Of a stretch of 34,360 nucleotides of DNA, positions 27,831-34,360 are shown piece after piece (within the stretch, counting starts at the first letter, position 1; every line of letters starts with the position of its first letter). The stretch comes from Candidatus Falkowbacteria bacterium CG1_02_37_21 (GTDB lineage: Bacteria; Patescibacteriota; Patescibacteriia; Patescibacteriales; UBA12465). The translations under genes and the position numbers were made by a program. The DNA lies in NCBI GenBank assembly GCA_001871165.1, contig MNUT01000014.1:1-34360 (forward strand), in the 5' to 3' direction. Below the pieces are notes generated by a model. The model ran no database searches. It was given only the letters and a program-made list of their open reading frames with translations, and was not told the DNA's origin.

Positions 27831-28733
27831 TTAAACTTCTCGTTCTTCTCTTCTTAGCTCAGCGGCACGTAACTTAGCACTACGAGAACGAGGATTGGCA
27901 ATTATTTCTTCTTCCTGGGGAATAAGGGGACGTTTAGTTAGAATTAAGAGTTCCGGTGTATTTTTAAAAAATCTTTTTACAATTCTATCTTCACCGCTAT
28001 GAAAAGATACGAGAACTAAACGACCACCTGGCTTCAGAAGCGAAACCGCCTCGGGTAACGCAGCGATCAAAGCATCCAGTTCTCCATTAGTTTCCATCCG
28101 TAAAGCCTGAAAAATTTTGGTGGCGGGATGAATACGAGTCCGAAAGCGAAATGGTACAGCCTGCTCAATAATGGCAACTAATTCCGCCGTGGTCTTTATT
28201 CTCTTTTCATGACGGGCAGCGACAATAGCCTTAGCGATGTAATAAGACTGGCGCTCTTCTCCATATTCTCGGAAAATTCTGGTTAACTCCAAAAGAGAAT
28301 AATTATTGACAATATCTTCCGTGGCTACTGTACTATCTAGACCAAAGGCCATATTAAGCGGACGATCACCCTGAAAAGAAAAACCGCGTTCCTCGTCAGC
28401 CAACTGAGCTGAAGATAAACCTAAATCAAAGACAATACCATCAAACTTCTTCGCATCAGAAACATTATCCGCTACAATATCTTTTAAATTTTTAAAATTC
28501 CCCTCCGCAACAATAATATTTTTTAACTTTTTTGTTTTTATCTTGGCTCGCGTATTATTCAGAGCTAATTCATCCTGATCTATCGCTAAAATTTTACCGC
28601 TTGCACCAACCTTATCAGCTAAAGCGAAGGTATAACCACCACCCCCTAAAGTACAGTCAATAAAGTGACCACCGGTTTTAGGCTGCAAATATTCCAGGGC
28701 TTCCGGCATCAAAACTGGAATATGCTCATACAT
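27831..28733 (-). CDS. rsmH: 16S rRNA (cytosine1402-N4)-methyltransferase RsmH (MraW)
   Basis: 300 aa; HIPVLMPEALEYLQPKTGGHFIDCTLGGGGYTFALAD, IVFDLGLSSAQLADEERGFSFQGDRPLNM, ATKIFQALRMETNGELDAL, GGRLVLVSFHSGEDRIVKRFF. Confidence 0.96.
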   Translation of the reverse strand: MYEHIPVLMPEALEYLQPKTGGHFIDCTLGGGGYTFALADKVGASGKILAIDQDELALNNTRAKIKTKKLKNIIVAEGNFKNLKDIVADNVSDAKKFDGIVFDLGLSSAQLADEERGFSFQGDRPLNMAFGLDSTVATEDIVNNYSLLELTRIFREYGEERQSYYIAKAIVAARHEKRIKTTAELVAIIEQAVPFRFRTRIHPATKIFQALRMETNGELDALIAALPEAVSLLKPGGRLVLVSFHSGEDRIVKRFFKNTPELLILTKRPLIPQEEEIIANPRSRSAKLRAAELRREEREV

Positions 28734-28736
28734 ATG

Positions 28737-29168
28737 TTAAATTCCTAAGTCTCCCATTTCCTCAGCAATCGCATTACTATTTTTTTCCGTCTCACTCTTA
28801 TATTTATTCCAAGCGGCGGCATCCCAAATCTCCAAATGATTATATAATCCTGCTACAATTATTTTTTTCTTTAAACCAGAGAACTGCCTAAGGTATTCCG
28901 GTAAAGTTATACGTCCCTGATTATCAAATTCCACATCCATCGCTCCGGCTAAAAGATGACGAGTAAAAGCTCGCGCCTTAGCCTGATTAATAGGTAGGGC
29001 CGCAAAGCGAGTAGCAATTTTTTTAAACTGTTCTTGAGAATACAAAAATAAACAGTTATCCAAACCCTTAGTAACAACTGCTCCCTTTTTTAAAATGACG
29101 CGAAACTTAGCGGGAATGGCTAAGCGTCCTTTATCATCAAGATTGTGACTGTATTCTCCAATGAACAT
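28737..29168 (-). CDS. mraZ: Transcriptional regulator MraZ
   Basis: MFIGEYSHNLDDKGRLAIPAKFR...VEFDNQGRITLPEYLRQFSGLKKKIIVAGLYNHLEIWDAAAWNKY. The track ORF start at 29228 falls in the leader; ATG at 29168 fits the family. Confidence 0.95.
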   Translation of the reverse strand: MFIGEYSHNLDDKGRLAIPAKFRVILKKGAVVTKGLDNCLFLYSQEQFKKIATRFAALPINQAKARAFTRHLLAGAMDVEFDNQGRITLPEYLRQFSGLKKKIIVAGLYNHLEIWDAAAWNKYKSETEKNSNAIAEEMGDLGI

Positions 29169-29209
29169 AATATTAAAATATATAGGAAGAGAAGACGACG
29201 ACAAGCAAA

Positions 29210-29238
29210 CTTCACCACCTCTCCCCACATTTCACCTT
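29210..29238 (-). promoter_or_regulatory. Putative MraZ-box operator (three ~10-bp spaced repeats)
   Basis: Minus strand AAGGTGAAATGTGGGGAGAGGTGGTGAAG: AGGTG-N5-TGGGG-N5-TGGTG, 10-bp period, in the mraZ leader. Confidence 0.65.
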
Positions 29239-29247
29239 ATGAGTATT

Positions 29248-29276
29248 ATTATACACCACCAGTCCCCTCGGGTCAA
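29248..29276 (-). promoter_or_regulatory. Sigma70-like promoter of the mraZ/dcw cluster (TTGACC-N17-TATAAT)
   Basis: Minus strand TTGACC (29276..29271), 17-nt spacer, TATAAT (29253..29248). Confidence 0.75.
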
Positions 29277-29300
29277 CATTATAATTTAAACTAAGATAAG

Positions 29301-29343
29301 CGAAAAAACAAAATAAAAGACCACTTTTCAACAAGTGGCCTTT
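29301..29343 (-). terminator. Intrinsic terminator downstream of tsaB
   Basis: Minus strand AAAGGCCACTTGTTGAAAAGTGGTCTTTTATTTTGTTTTTT: stem then T-rich tail. Confidence 0.75.
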
Positions 29344-29419
29344 GACATAAAAAATATTTTAGCAAAATTAAGATAAAGTTTTCAACAGTTACTGCACAGA
29401 TGATGCAAACTAAAAATAA

Positions 29420-29800
29420 CTATAATTTGAATTTTTTAGGCTTACCAATATCCGGATCACGATCATAAAATGGCTCCACCAAAGAATAAGAAGCAAATTT
29501 TTTACGGTGGGAACCCGACTCTTCCGCCTCCACAGGAATATTTAAAGCATAAGCTAAAGCGTTGGCCGTAATTACACCGATACGCAAAGAAGTAAAACTA
29601 CCGCCGCGATTAGCAACGACAATTTTTGTTATATCATTTAATTTTAATCTTTTTCTTTTTAATAAAGAATCAATAGCCGGCACCAATTTCTCTCCCTGCT
29701 GTCGCGGCGCTTGAATAATTTTCTGTGCTACTAACTCAGTACCATCATTAAGAGCAATCGTCATTTGATCGGCAGAAACTGTATTAATATAAAGAGTCAT
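29420..29800 (-). CDS. tsaB: TsaB-like tRNA threonylcarbamoyladenosine biosynthesis protein, short form
   Basis: 126 aa; LYINTVSADQMTIAL, KIVVANRGGSFTSLRIGVITANALAYALNIPV matches the N-terminal half of TsaB (GPGSFTGLRIG region). Confidence 0.8.
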   Translation of the reverse strand: MTLYINTVSADQMTIALNDGTELVAQKIIQAPRQQGEKLVPAIDSLLKRKRLKLNDITKIVVANRGGSFTSLRIGVITANALAYALNIPVEAEESGSHRKKFASYSLVEPFYDRDPDIGKPKKFKL

Positions 29801-29812
29801 GATAAGGGTAAA

Positions 29813-31222
29813 CTAAATCTTTTTTGTTAAGCGATAAGTCTCGGCACTATCTTCCATAATATAGCCACGACTGTCTATCTCCTGCCGAAGACGATCCGCT
29901 TCAGCCCAATCCTTCGCTTCGCGCGCCTTCTGACGATCTAACACTAATTCTTTTACTTCCGCAGGAAGTTCCTCTAACTTTATATCAGCAGCCACAAAAT
30001 TTTTAGCTTTATCTAGGTCCAAGCCTAAAACTTTATCAAAATCTAAAATGGTAGCCAATTTATCTGCCGCGCTCAACTTTGCTTTCATCACCATAGACAC
30101 TAAAGCCAAGGCTTTAGGTAAATTAAGATCATCATTAATAACCGTCAAAAATTCCTGCCTTAATTTATTATCAAGCACTCCTACTTCATTACCTAGACTT
30201 GCTACCTGACTGAATAAACTATTTAAGCCCAGTGCCGCCTGCTTTAAGCCCGCTTCGCTATACTCCATCGGCTTACGATAATGAATTTGCAGGGCGGCGA
30301 AACGATAAGCGAGCGGATTAATTCCCTTCTGAATTAAAACATTATTAAGAGTTAAAAAATTATCGGCACTCTTAGCCATTCTTTTGCCACCGCTAATATT
30401 TAAGAAGGCGCCATGTAACCAATAATTAAAAAACTTATGACCAGTCGCAGCCTCTGACTGAGCAATTTCATTAGTATGGTGAATATTAATATGATCAACA
30501 CCGCCGCAATGAATATCTAATTGCTTATCTAAAAATTTCATGCTCATCGCCGAACATTCAATATGCCAACCGGGAAAACCTATTCCCCAAGGCGAATCCC
30601 ATTCCATCTGCCTCTTTGCGTCAACGGGAGAAAATTTCCACAAAGCAAAATCCGTAGGGTTTTTCTTTTCCGGATTTTTTTCAATACGCGCCCCCTCCTT
30701 TAAATCGGCTAAAGGCAAATGACTAAGTTTATTATAATCCGGCACCAAACTGGTATCAAAATACAGACCATCGCTAGTCTTATAAACAAAGCCCTTCTCT
30801 TCCAAAGTTTGGATGAGCTTAATCTGTTCGGGAATATTATCGGTCGCCTTACACCAGACACTTGGCTCTAAAATATTTAAAGCAATTAAATCTTTTTTGA
30901 AAGAGTCGGCATAAAAAGCCGCAATATCCCAAGCACTTTTCCCTTCCCGCGTTGCCCCTTTTTCCATTTTATCTTCGCCCATATCCATATCACCCACTAA
31001 ATGACCGACATCCGTAATATTCATGACTTGTTTAACTTTGTAATCGTTAAACTCCAGAATACGTCGCAAAAAATCCTCAAACAAATAAGCTCGCAGATTA
31101 CCGATATGAGCGTAATTGTAAACTGTCGGACCACAAGTATATAAACCAACCGAGCCCTTAACAATTGGCTTGAATTCTTCTTTTTGGCGGCTAAGAGTGT
31201 TGTATAAAAATAAAGGGGCCAT
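29813..31222 (-). CDS. cysS: Cysteinyl-tRNA synthetase
   Basis: LYTCGPTVYNYAHIGNLRAYLFEDFLRRIL, TDVGH, FPGWHIECSAMSMKFLDKQLDIHCGGVDHINIHHTNEIAQSEAATG, GKRMAKSADNF. Track ORF 31348 overlaps the upstream gene; ATG at 31222 (MAPLFLYNTLSRQ) removes the overlap. Confidence 0.95.
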   Translation of the reverse strand: MAPLFLYNTLSRQKEEFKPIVKGSVGLYTCGPTVYNYAHIGNLRAYLFEDFLRRILEFNDYKVKQVMNITDVGHLVGDMDMGEDKMEKGATREGKSAWDIAAFYADSFKKDLIALNILEPSVWCKATDNIPEQIKLIQTLEEKGFVYKTSDGLYFDTSLVPDYNKLSHLPLADLKEGARIEKNPEKKNPTDFALWKFSPVDAKRQMEWDSPWGIGFPGWHIECSAMSMKFLDKQLDIHCGGVDHINIHHTNEIAQSEAATGHKFFNYWLHGAFLNISGGKRMAKSADNFLTLNNVLIQKGINPLAYRFAALQIHYRKPMEYSEAGLKQAALGLNSLFSQVASLGNEVGVLDNKLRQEFLTVINDDLNLPKALALVSMVMKAKLSAADKLATILDFDKVLGLDLDKAKNFVAADIKLEELPAEVKELVLDRQKAREAKDWAEADRLRQEIDSRGYIMEDSAETYRLTKKI

Positions 31223-31241
31223 AGATTTAAATTTGCATAAA

Positions 31242-32783
31242 TTACTGAGATAATAATCCTGCACCGTTAGGGTTGTAACCGCCTTGGACTTCTTGACCAT
31301 CGCTAAATCCGTCGCCATCAGTATCGGCATTATTCGGATCAGTACCATAATCCAATTCTTGTTGATTAGTCAAACCGTCTTGATCGGAGTCTTGGTCTAA
31401 GTCTTGGTCTAAGTCGTTATTTAACTCCTGCAAAGTAGACGAAGAAATATTTTCAGGTAGAAATAAATAAGAATCATCTGGCATCAAGTCAAATGACGTT
31501 TCTGTAGAAGAAGAACCAATTGACTCCGGTGTTTGCAATCCAAGCATAAATTCACTAATTATTTCCTCAATACTTTGGATTGGAGATGGTATTTCTACTT
31601 TAAACGGCTGATTTAAGTTACTAAGCAATAAGCTAAAATTAACCGTACCAGATGTTTTTAAATTATCGCCCTCTTTAACAGTATAAGCTAAAGAAATCTT
31701 ATAAGGTAAAAAGTCGTCTTTTCCAATCCAGATTTCTCCCGTTGGAGATTCCAGCGAAGAAAACTCTTTATCAAAATTGTTTATTTCTTCTTCTGTTAAG
31801 GTTTTATCGTTGGTGATTTTAGCACTAGCAATCAGAAAATTCTTTAAAGCTTCTTTATCAATTATAAATTTATAATGATACATGTCTAAGCCGGAAATTT
31901 TTTCACTGGGCATGTTCTCCGTTATTTGAAGAAGTTCGGCTTTCTGAGCGGCCAGTTTTATGGCGACTATTTGTTCGGGAGTTAAATTAACTTCTGGCAC
32001 CTTAAGCTCCATCAAACCAAACTGATTGTTCGAAGAAGCAGGATTAATTTCTATCCACTTATTCTCCAAAAAACTAATATCAAAAAATCCTAAACTAGGA
32101 AGATCGGTCATCTGTAAATAAAACATTTTATTAACCGCTCTGGCTTCTAGGCCAAGATTTAAATCACCAATAGGAGTATTGCTCGCTTTTAAATTAAGCG
32201 CTAAGGAATTTTGAATATTATTAGAATCGTGGAAATCACCTGAACCAGAATAATTAACTATAAAATTAGCATTTTTTTTATCAGTATCAGTTGAGGCCGG
32301 GGCTGGTTCTAATGTTTGGCCCAATAAAATAGAATCCGTGCTGCTGGGAACTAAATTTTTCAAATCAAAGTTTAATTGTGTCTCCCCAGAATATTGCCCC
32401 GATTTAACTGTGGCTAAATTACCTAGCATCTTTTTAATCACTATATCCGGCGTAGGAAAATAACTAAAATAAGCCATAACGCCACCACCTATTATTAACA
32501 AGCCTAAAATTACTCCACAGACAATATACACTATTTTCTTACGAGATCTAAAACTGGAGGCTGATAGCTTTGAGTCTTCATTGTGATTAATAACGCTTTC
32601 CTCGACTAAAGGTTGACTACTCGAAATAGGGGCTTGTTTGGTTTTAAGCAATGAGTTAAGAGCTTCGTCAACATCTTGTTTTTGCCAACCCGCAGCCTTA
32701 AGCTCCCCCTCAATCTCCGCTCTATTTGAATTAGGCTGTTTAAGCTGCTGCTGGATGTAATCAAGTAATTGTTGATTAATCAT
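31242..32783 (-). CDS. Single-pass surface protein with small N-terminal helical domain and C-terminal DxDxDG calcium-binding-type repeats
   Basis: 513 aa; N-term INQQLLDYIQQQLKQPNSNRAEIEGELKAAGWQKQDVDEALNSLL, TM (IVYIVCGVILGLLIIGGGVMAYF), C-term DQDSDQDGLTNQQELDYGTDPNNADTDGDGFSDGQEVQGGYNPNG. Confidence 0.8.
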   Translation of the reverse strand: MINQQLLDYIQQQLKQPNSNRAEIEGELKAAGWQKQDVDEALNSLLKTKQAPISSSQPLVEESVINHNEDSKLSASSFRSRKKIVYIVCGVILGLLIIGGGVMAYFSYFPTPDIVIKKMLGNLATVKSGQYSGETQLNFDLKNLVPSSTDSILLGQTLEPAPASTDTDKKNANFIVNYSGSGDFHDSNNIQNSLALNLKASNTPIGDLNLGLEARAVNKMFYLQMTDLPSLGFFDISFLENKWIEINPASSNNQFGLMELKVPEVNLTPEQIVAIKLAAQKAELLQITENMPSEKISGLDMYHYKFIIDKEALKNFLIASAKITNDKTLTEEEINNFDKEFSSLESPTGEIWIGKDDFLPYKISLAYTVKEGDNLKTSGTVNFSLLLSNLNQPFKVEIPSPIQSIEEIISEFMLGLQTPESIGSSSTETSFDLMPDDSYLFLPENISSSTLQELNNDLDQDLDQDSDQDGLTNQQELDYGTDPNNADTDGDGFSDGQEVQGGYNPNGAGLLSQ

Positions 32784-32796
32784 ATTTTTAAAATTG

Positions 32797-32822
32797 AAAA
32801 TCCTTAAAAATAATAGGATTTT
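32797..32822 (-). terminator. AT-rich hairpin downstream of the 59-aa ORF, possible terminator
   Basis: 8-bp inverted repeat AAAATCCT...AGGATTTT. Confidence 0.45.
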
Positions 32823-32829
32823 TATATAT

Positions 32830-33009
32830 TTAAATATCTTCTAAAGTAAGATCTTTTTTGTGTTTCGGTTTTTTAAATTTGAGTTGATTATGAACACGTT
32901 CTTTAACAGACAATATTTTTTTAGTCTCCCAAGCAGTATGAGACAAACCCCGAACGATGGCCTGGTCTAAGTCCTTCTTTTTTAATTTTATAGTTTGTTT
33001 TTTCACCAT
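32830..33009 (-). CDS. Small basic hypothetical protein (59 aa), missing from the ORF track
   Basis: Minus-strand ATG at 33009 to TAA at 32830: MVKKQTIKLKKKDLDQAIVRGLSHTAWETKKILSVKERVHNQLKFKKPKHKKDLTLEDI. Fills an otherwise empty gap and precedes a hairpin; no clear Shine-Dalgarno. Confidence 0.5.
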   Translation of the reverse strand: MVKKQTIKLKKKDLDQAIVRGLSHTAWETKKILSVKERVHNQLKFKKPKHKKDLTLEDI

Positions 33010-33027
33010 AATCTGACTAACAAAATA

Positions 33028-33621
33028 TTAAAATTTAAATTCTCCTTCACTTATTATTTCATCAAGCGCTTTTCTCTGAGAAGGAACATCTCTAACTTGA
33101 TTTTTTTCCGATAAATTTTTCTTATCACCAGTATAACCGAGAGCAATCATGGCTTCTACTTTATAATCATCCGGAATTTTTAAATCCTCTCTCGCTTTCT
33201 CATAATCAAAACCAGCCATAGCATGAGCCACTAGTCCTCGACTAGTAGCCTCTAGAGCTAAATTTTCCCAGGCCGCACCCGCATCAAAACTAGCTGTCTC
33301 ATTCAGGCTCCCTCTGTCAGAAACTTGTTTAGAAATCAAAACTACTAAAACTCCTGCCCGATCCACCCATTCTTGATTGCCGACGTTTAAAAGAGTAAAC
33401 AATTTAATCCAAGATGAAGTGTCTCTAAAAGCATAAATAAAAAGCCAGGGTTGCTGGTTAGCACTAGATGGAGCCCATTTAGCGGCCTCTAACACGGAAC
33501 TTAGATCTTCCATGGTTAGAGCTCGACCATCAAAAGCCCGACTTGACCAGCGCGACAAGATTAAAGGATTAATTTCATGTTCGGCAGAACGAAAATTTTT
33601 AATATCAAATATTTCTGACAT
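33028..33621 (-). CDS. Nitroreductase family protein
   Basis: 197 aa; INPLILSRWSSRAFDGRALTMEDLSSVLEAAKWAPSSANQQPWLFIYA, AGAAWENLALEATSRGLVAHAMAGFD, VEAMIALGYTGD. Confidence 0.92.
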   Translation of the reverse strand: MSEIFDIKNFRSAEHEINPLILSRWSSRAFDGRALTMEDLSSVLEAAKWAPSSANQQPWLFIYAFRDTSSWIKLFTLLNVGNQEWVDRAGVLVVLISKQVSDRGSLNETASFDAGAAWENLALEATSRGLVAHAMAGFDYEKAREDLKIPDDYKVEAMIALGYTGDKKNLSEKNQVRDVPSQRKALDEIISEGEFKF

Positions 33622-33632
33622 AATTAAGATAT

Positions 33633-33986
33633 CTAACTATTATTTTTATCATCAACTATTAAATAATTAGTCAGCCAAGAGCCGATCCACAACCAGATAG
33701 ACAGCCAAATAGCAGCGCCTAAACCGGACACATCAAAGCCTTTCACGATACTGGAGACTAAGAGCACTAACAAGCCATTAATAATTAAAGTAAACAGCCC
33801 TAAAGTAAGAATATTAATAGGTAAAGTAAGTAATATTATTAAGGGACGAATAACAGCATTAATAATACCCAAGAACAAGGCGGTCATTAAAGCGGCCCAC
33901 CAACCGGACACGGCTACACCACTAAAAATAAAGGGGGCGCTCAGTAAAAATAAGGCATTAATAACTAAACGAATGATAATTTTCAT
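33633..33986 (-). CDS. Phage-holin superfamily IV-type small membrane protein (4 TM)
   Basis: 117 aa; LVINALFLLSAPFIFSGVAVSGWWAALMTALFLGIINAVIRPLIILLTLPINILTLGLFTLIINGLLVLLVSSIVKGFDVSG. Confidence 0.85.
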   Translation of the reverse strand: MKIIIRLVINALFLLSAPFIFSGVAVSGWWAALMTALFLGIINAVIRPLIILLTLPINILTLGLFTLIINGLLVLLVSSIVKGFDVSGLGAAIWLSIWLWIGSWLTNYLIVDDKNNS

Positions 33987-34050
33987 ATAAATAAATTAGT
34001 TAATTATATAGCTATTTTATCATATTTTACTCAAAAAAGCACTTTATGAA

Positions 34051-34076
34051 CAAAAAGGCGACTAAAATAGCCGCTT
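34051..34076 (-). terminator. Imperfect hairpin and T run after tRNA-Val
   Basis: Minus strand AAAGCGGCTATTTTAGTCGCCTTTTTG immediately after the tRNA CCA. Confidence 0.5.
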
Positions 34077-34079
34077 TCT

Positions 34080-34156
34080 TGGTGGTCGTTAGTGGATTTG
34101 AACCACTGACCTCTGCGATGTGAACGCAGCGCTCTAACCAACTGAGCCAAACGACC
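34080..34156 (-). tRNA. tRNA-Val (anticodon CAC), CCA encoded
   Basis: Minus strand GGTCGTTTGGCTCAGTTGGTTAGAGCGCTGCGTTCACATCGCAGAGGTCAGTGGTTCAAATCCACTAACGACC-A-CCA; anticodon stem CTGCG/CGCAG with loop TTCACAT, T-loop TTCAAAT, acceptor GGTCGTT/AACGACC. Confidence 0.95.
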
Positions 34157-34267
34157 AAAGTGTTTTTTATTATAACAGATTAAAAGTAATTTTTAAATCT
34201 AAAGTTTGTGTCACCTATAAATCATTGATACAATAGATATAGTATTCTATTGAAAGAATGTGTCTGT

Positions 34268-34295
34268 ATTGTACCAAGCTCGTACCTTTTTTCAA
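34268..34295 (-). promoter_or_regulatory. Candidate sigma70 promoter upstream of tRNA-Val (TTGAAA-N16-TACAAT)
   Basis: Minus strand TTGAAA (34295..34290), 16-nt spacer, TACAAT (34273..34268). Confidence 0.4.
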
Positions 34296-34360
34296 AACAA
34301 ATGATGTGGCACGCGCGGAGCGTGTGGTGGCTTGAAACTAAATCGTACGCTCCACGATGA

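Noticed and set aside
30350-30420. Variant KMSKS (GKRMAKSADNF) in CysS as sign of inactivation
   Set aside because: Other catalytic and Zn motifs are intact, and KMSKS tolerates substitutions; likely functional.
30540-30722. Plus-strand 60-aa ORF
   Set aside because: Antisense to cysS.
33633-33986. Possible prophage signal from the holin-like protein
   Set aside because: This small membrane family is widespread in non-phage chromosomes and no phage genes are nearby.

Overview
The window looks like a low-GC bacterial chromosome segment with a Candidate Phyla Radiation (Patescibacteria)-like gene repertoire. This is inferred from the DUF4012 protein, minimal versions of several enzymes, and CPR-style membrane and surface proteins. 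Nearly every gene lies on the minus strand. Recognisable content: rlmH, lemA/TPM pair, typA, rlmN, a pyruvate kinase without its C-terminal domain, tgt, an envelope gene run (DUF8128-like, GT4, DUF4012, DUF11-like), a sigma-region-4/HARE-HTH protein, rmlD-rmlA-GT2, a dcw-type cell division cluster (mraZ-rsmH-ftsL-like-PBP-murF), short tsaB, cysS, a nitroreductase, a holin-like protein and a tRNA-Val(CAC). Two CDSs are missing from the supplied ORF track: a truncated tandem ATP-grasp protein running off the left edge (1..1927, minus) and a 59-aa ORF (32830..33009, minus). The observations most worth a second look are the double ATP-grasp fusion, a Tgt lacking both the Zn cysteine triad and the canonical substrate loop, an isolated plus-strand gene for an apparently degenerate histidine-phosphatase-like protein, the DUF4012 envelope module, the sigma4-HARE fusion, and MraZ-box-like 10-bp repeats downstream of a near-consensus promoter. 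I saw no CRISPR array, transposase, phage module or recognisable defence system.
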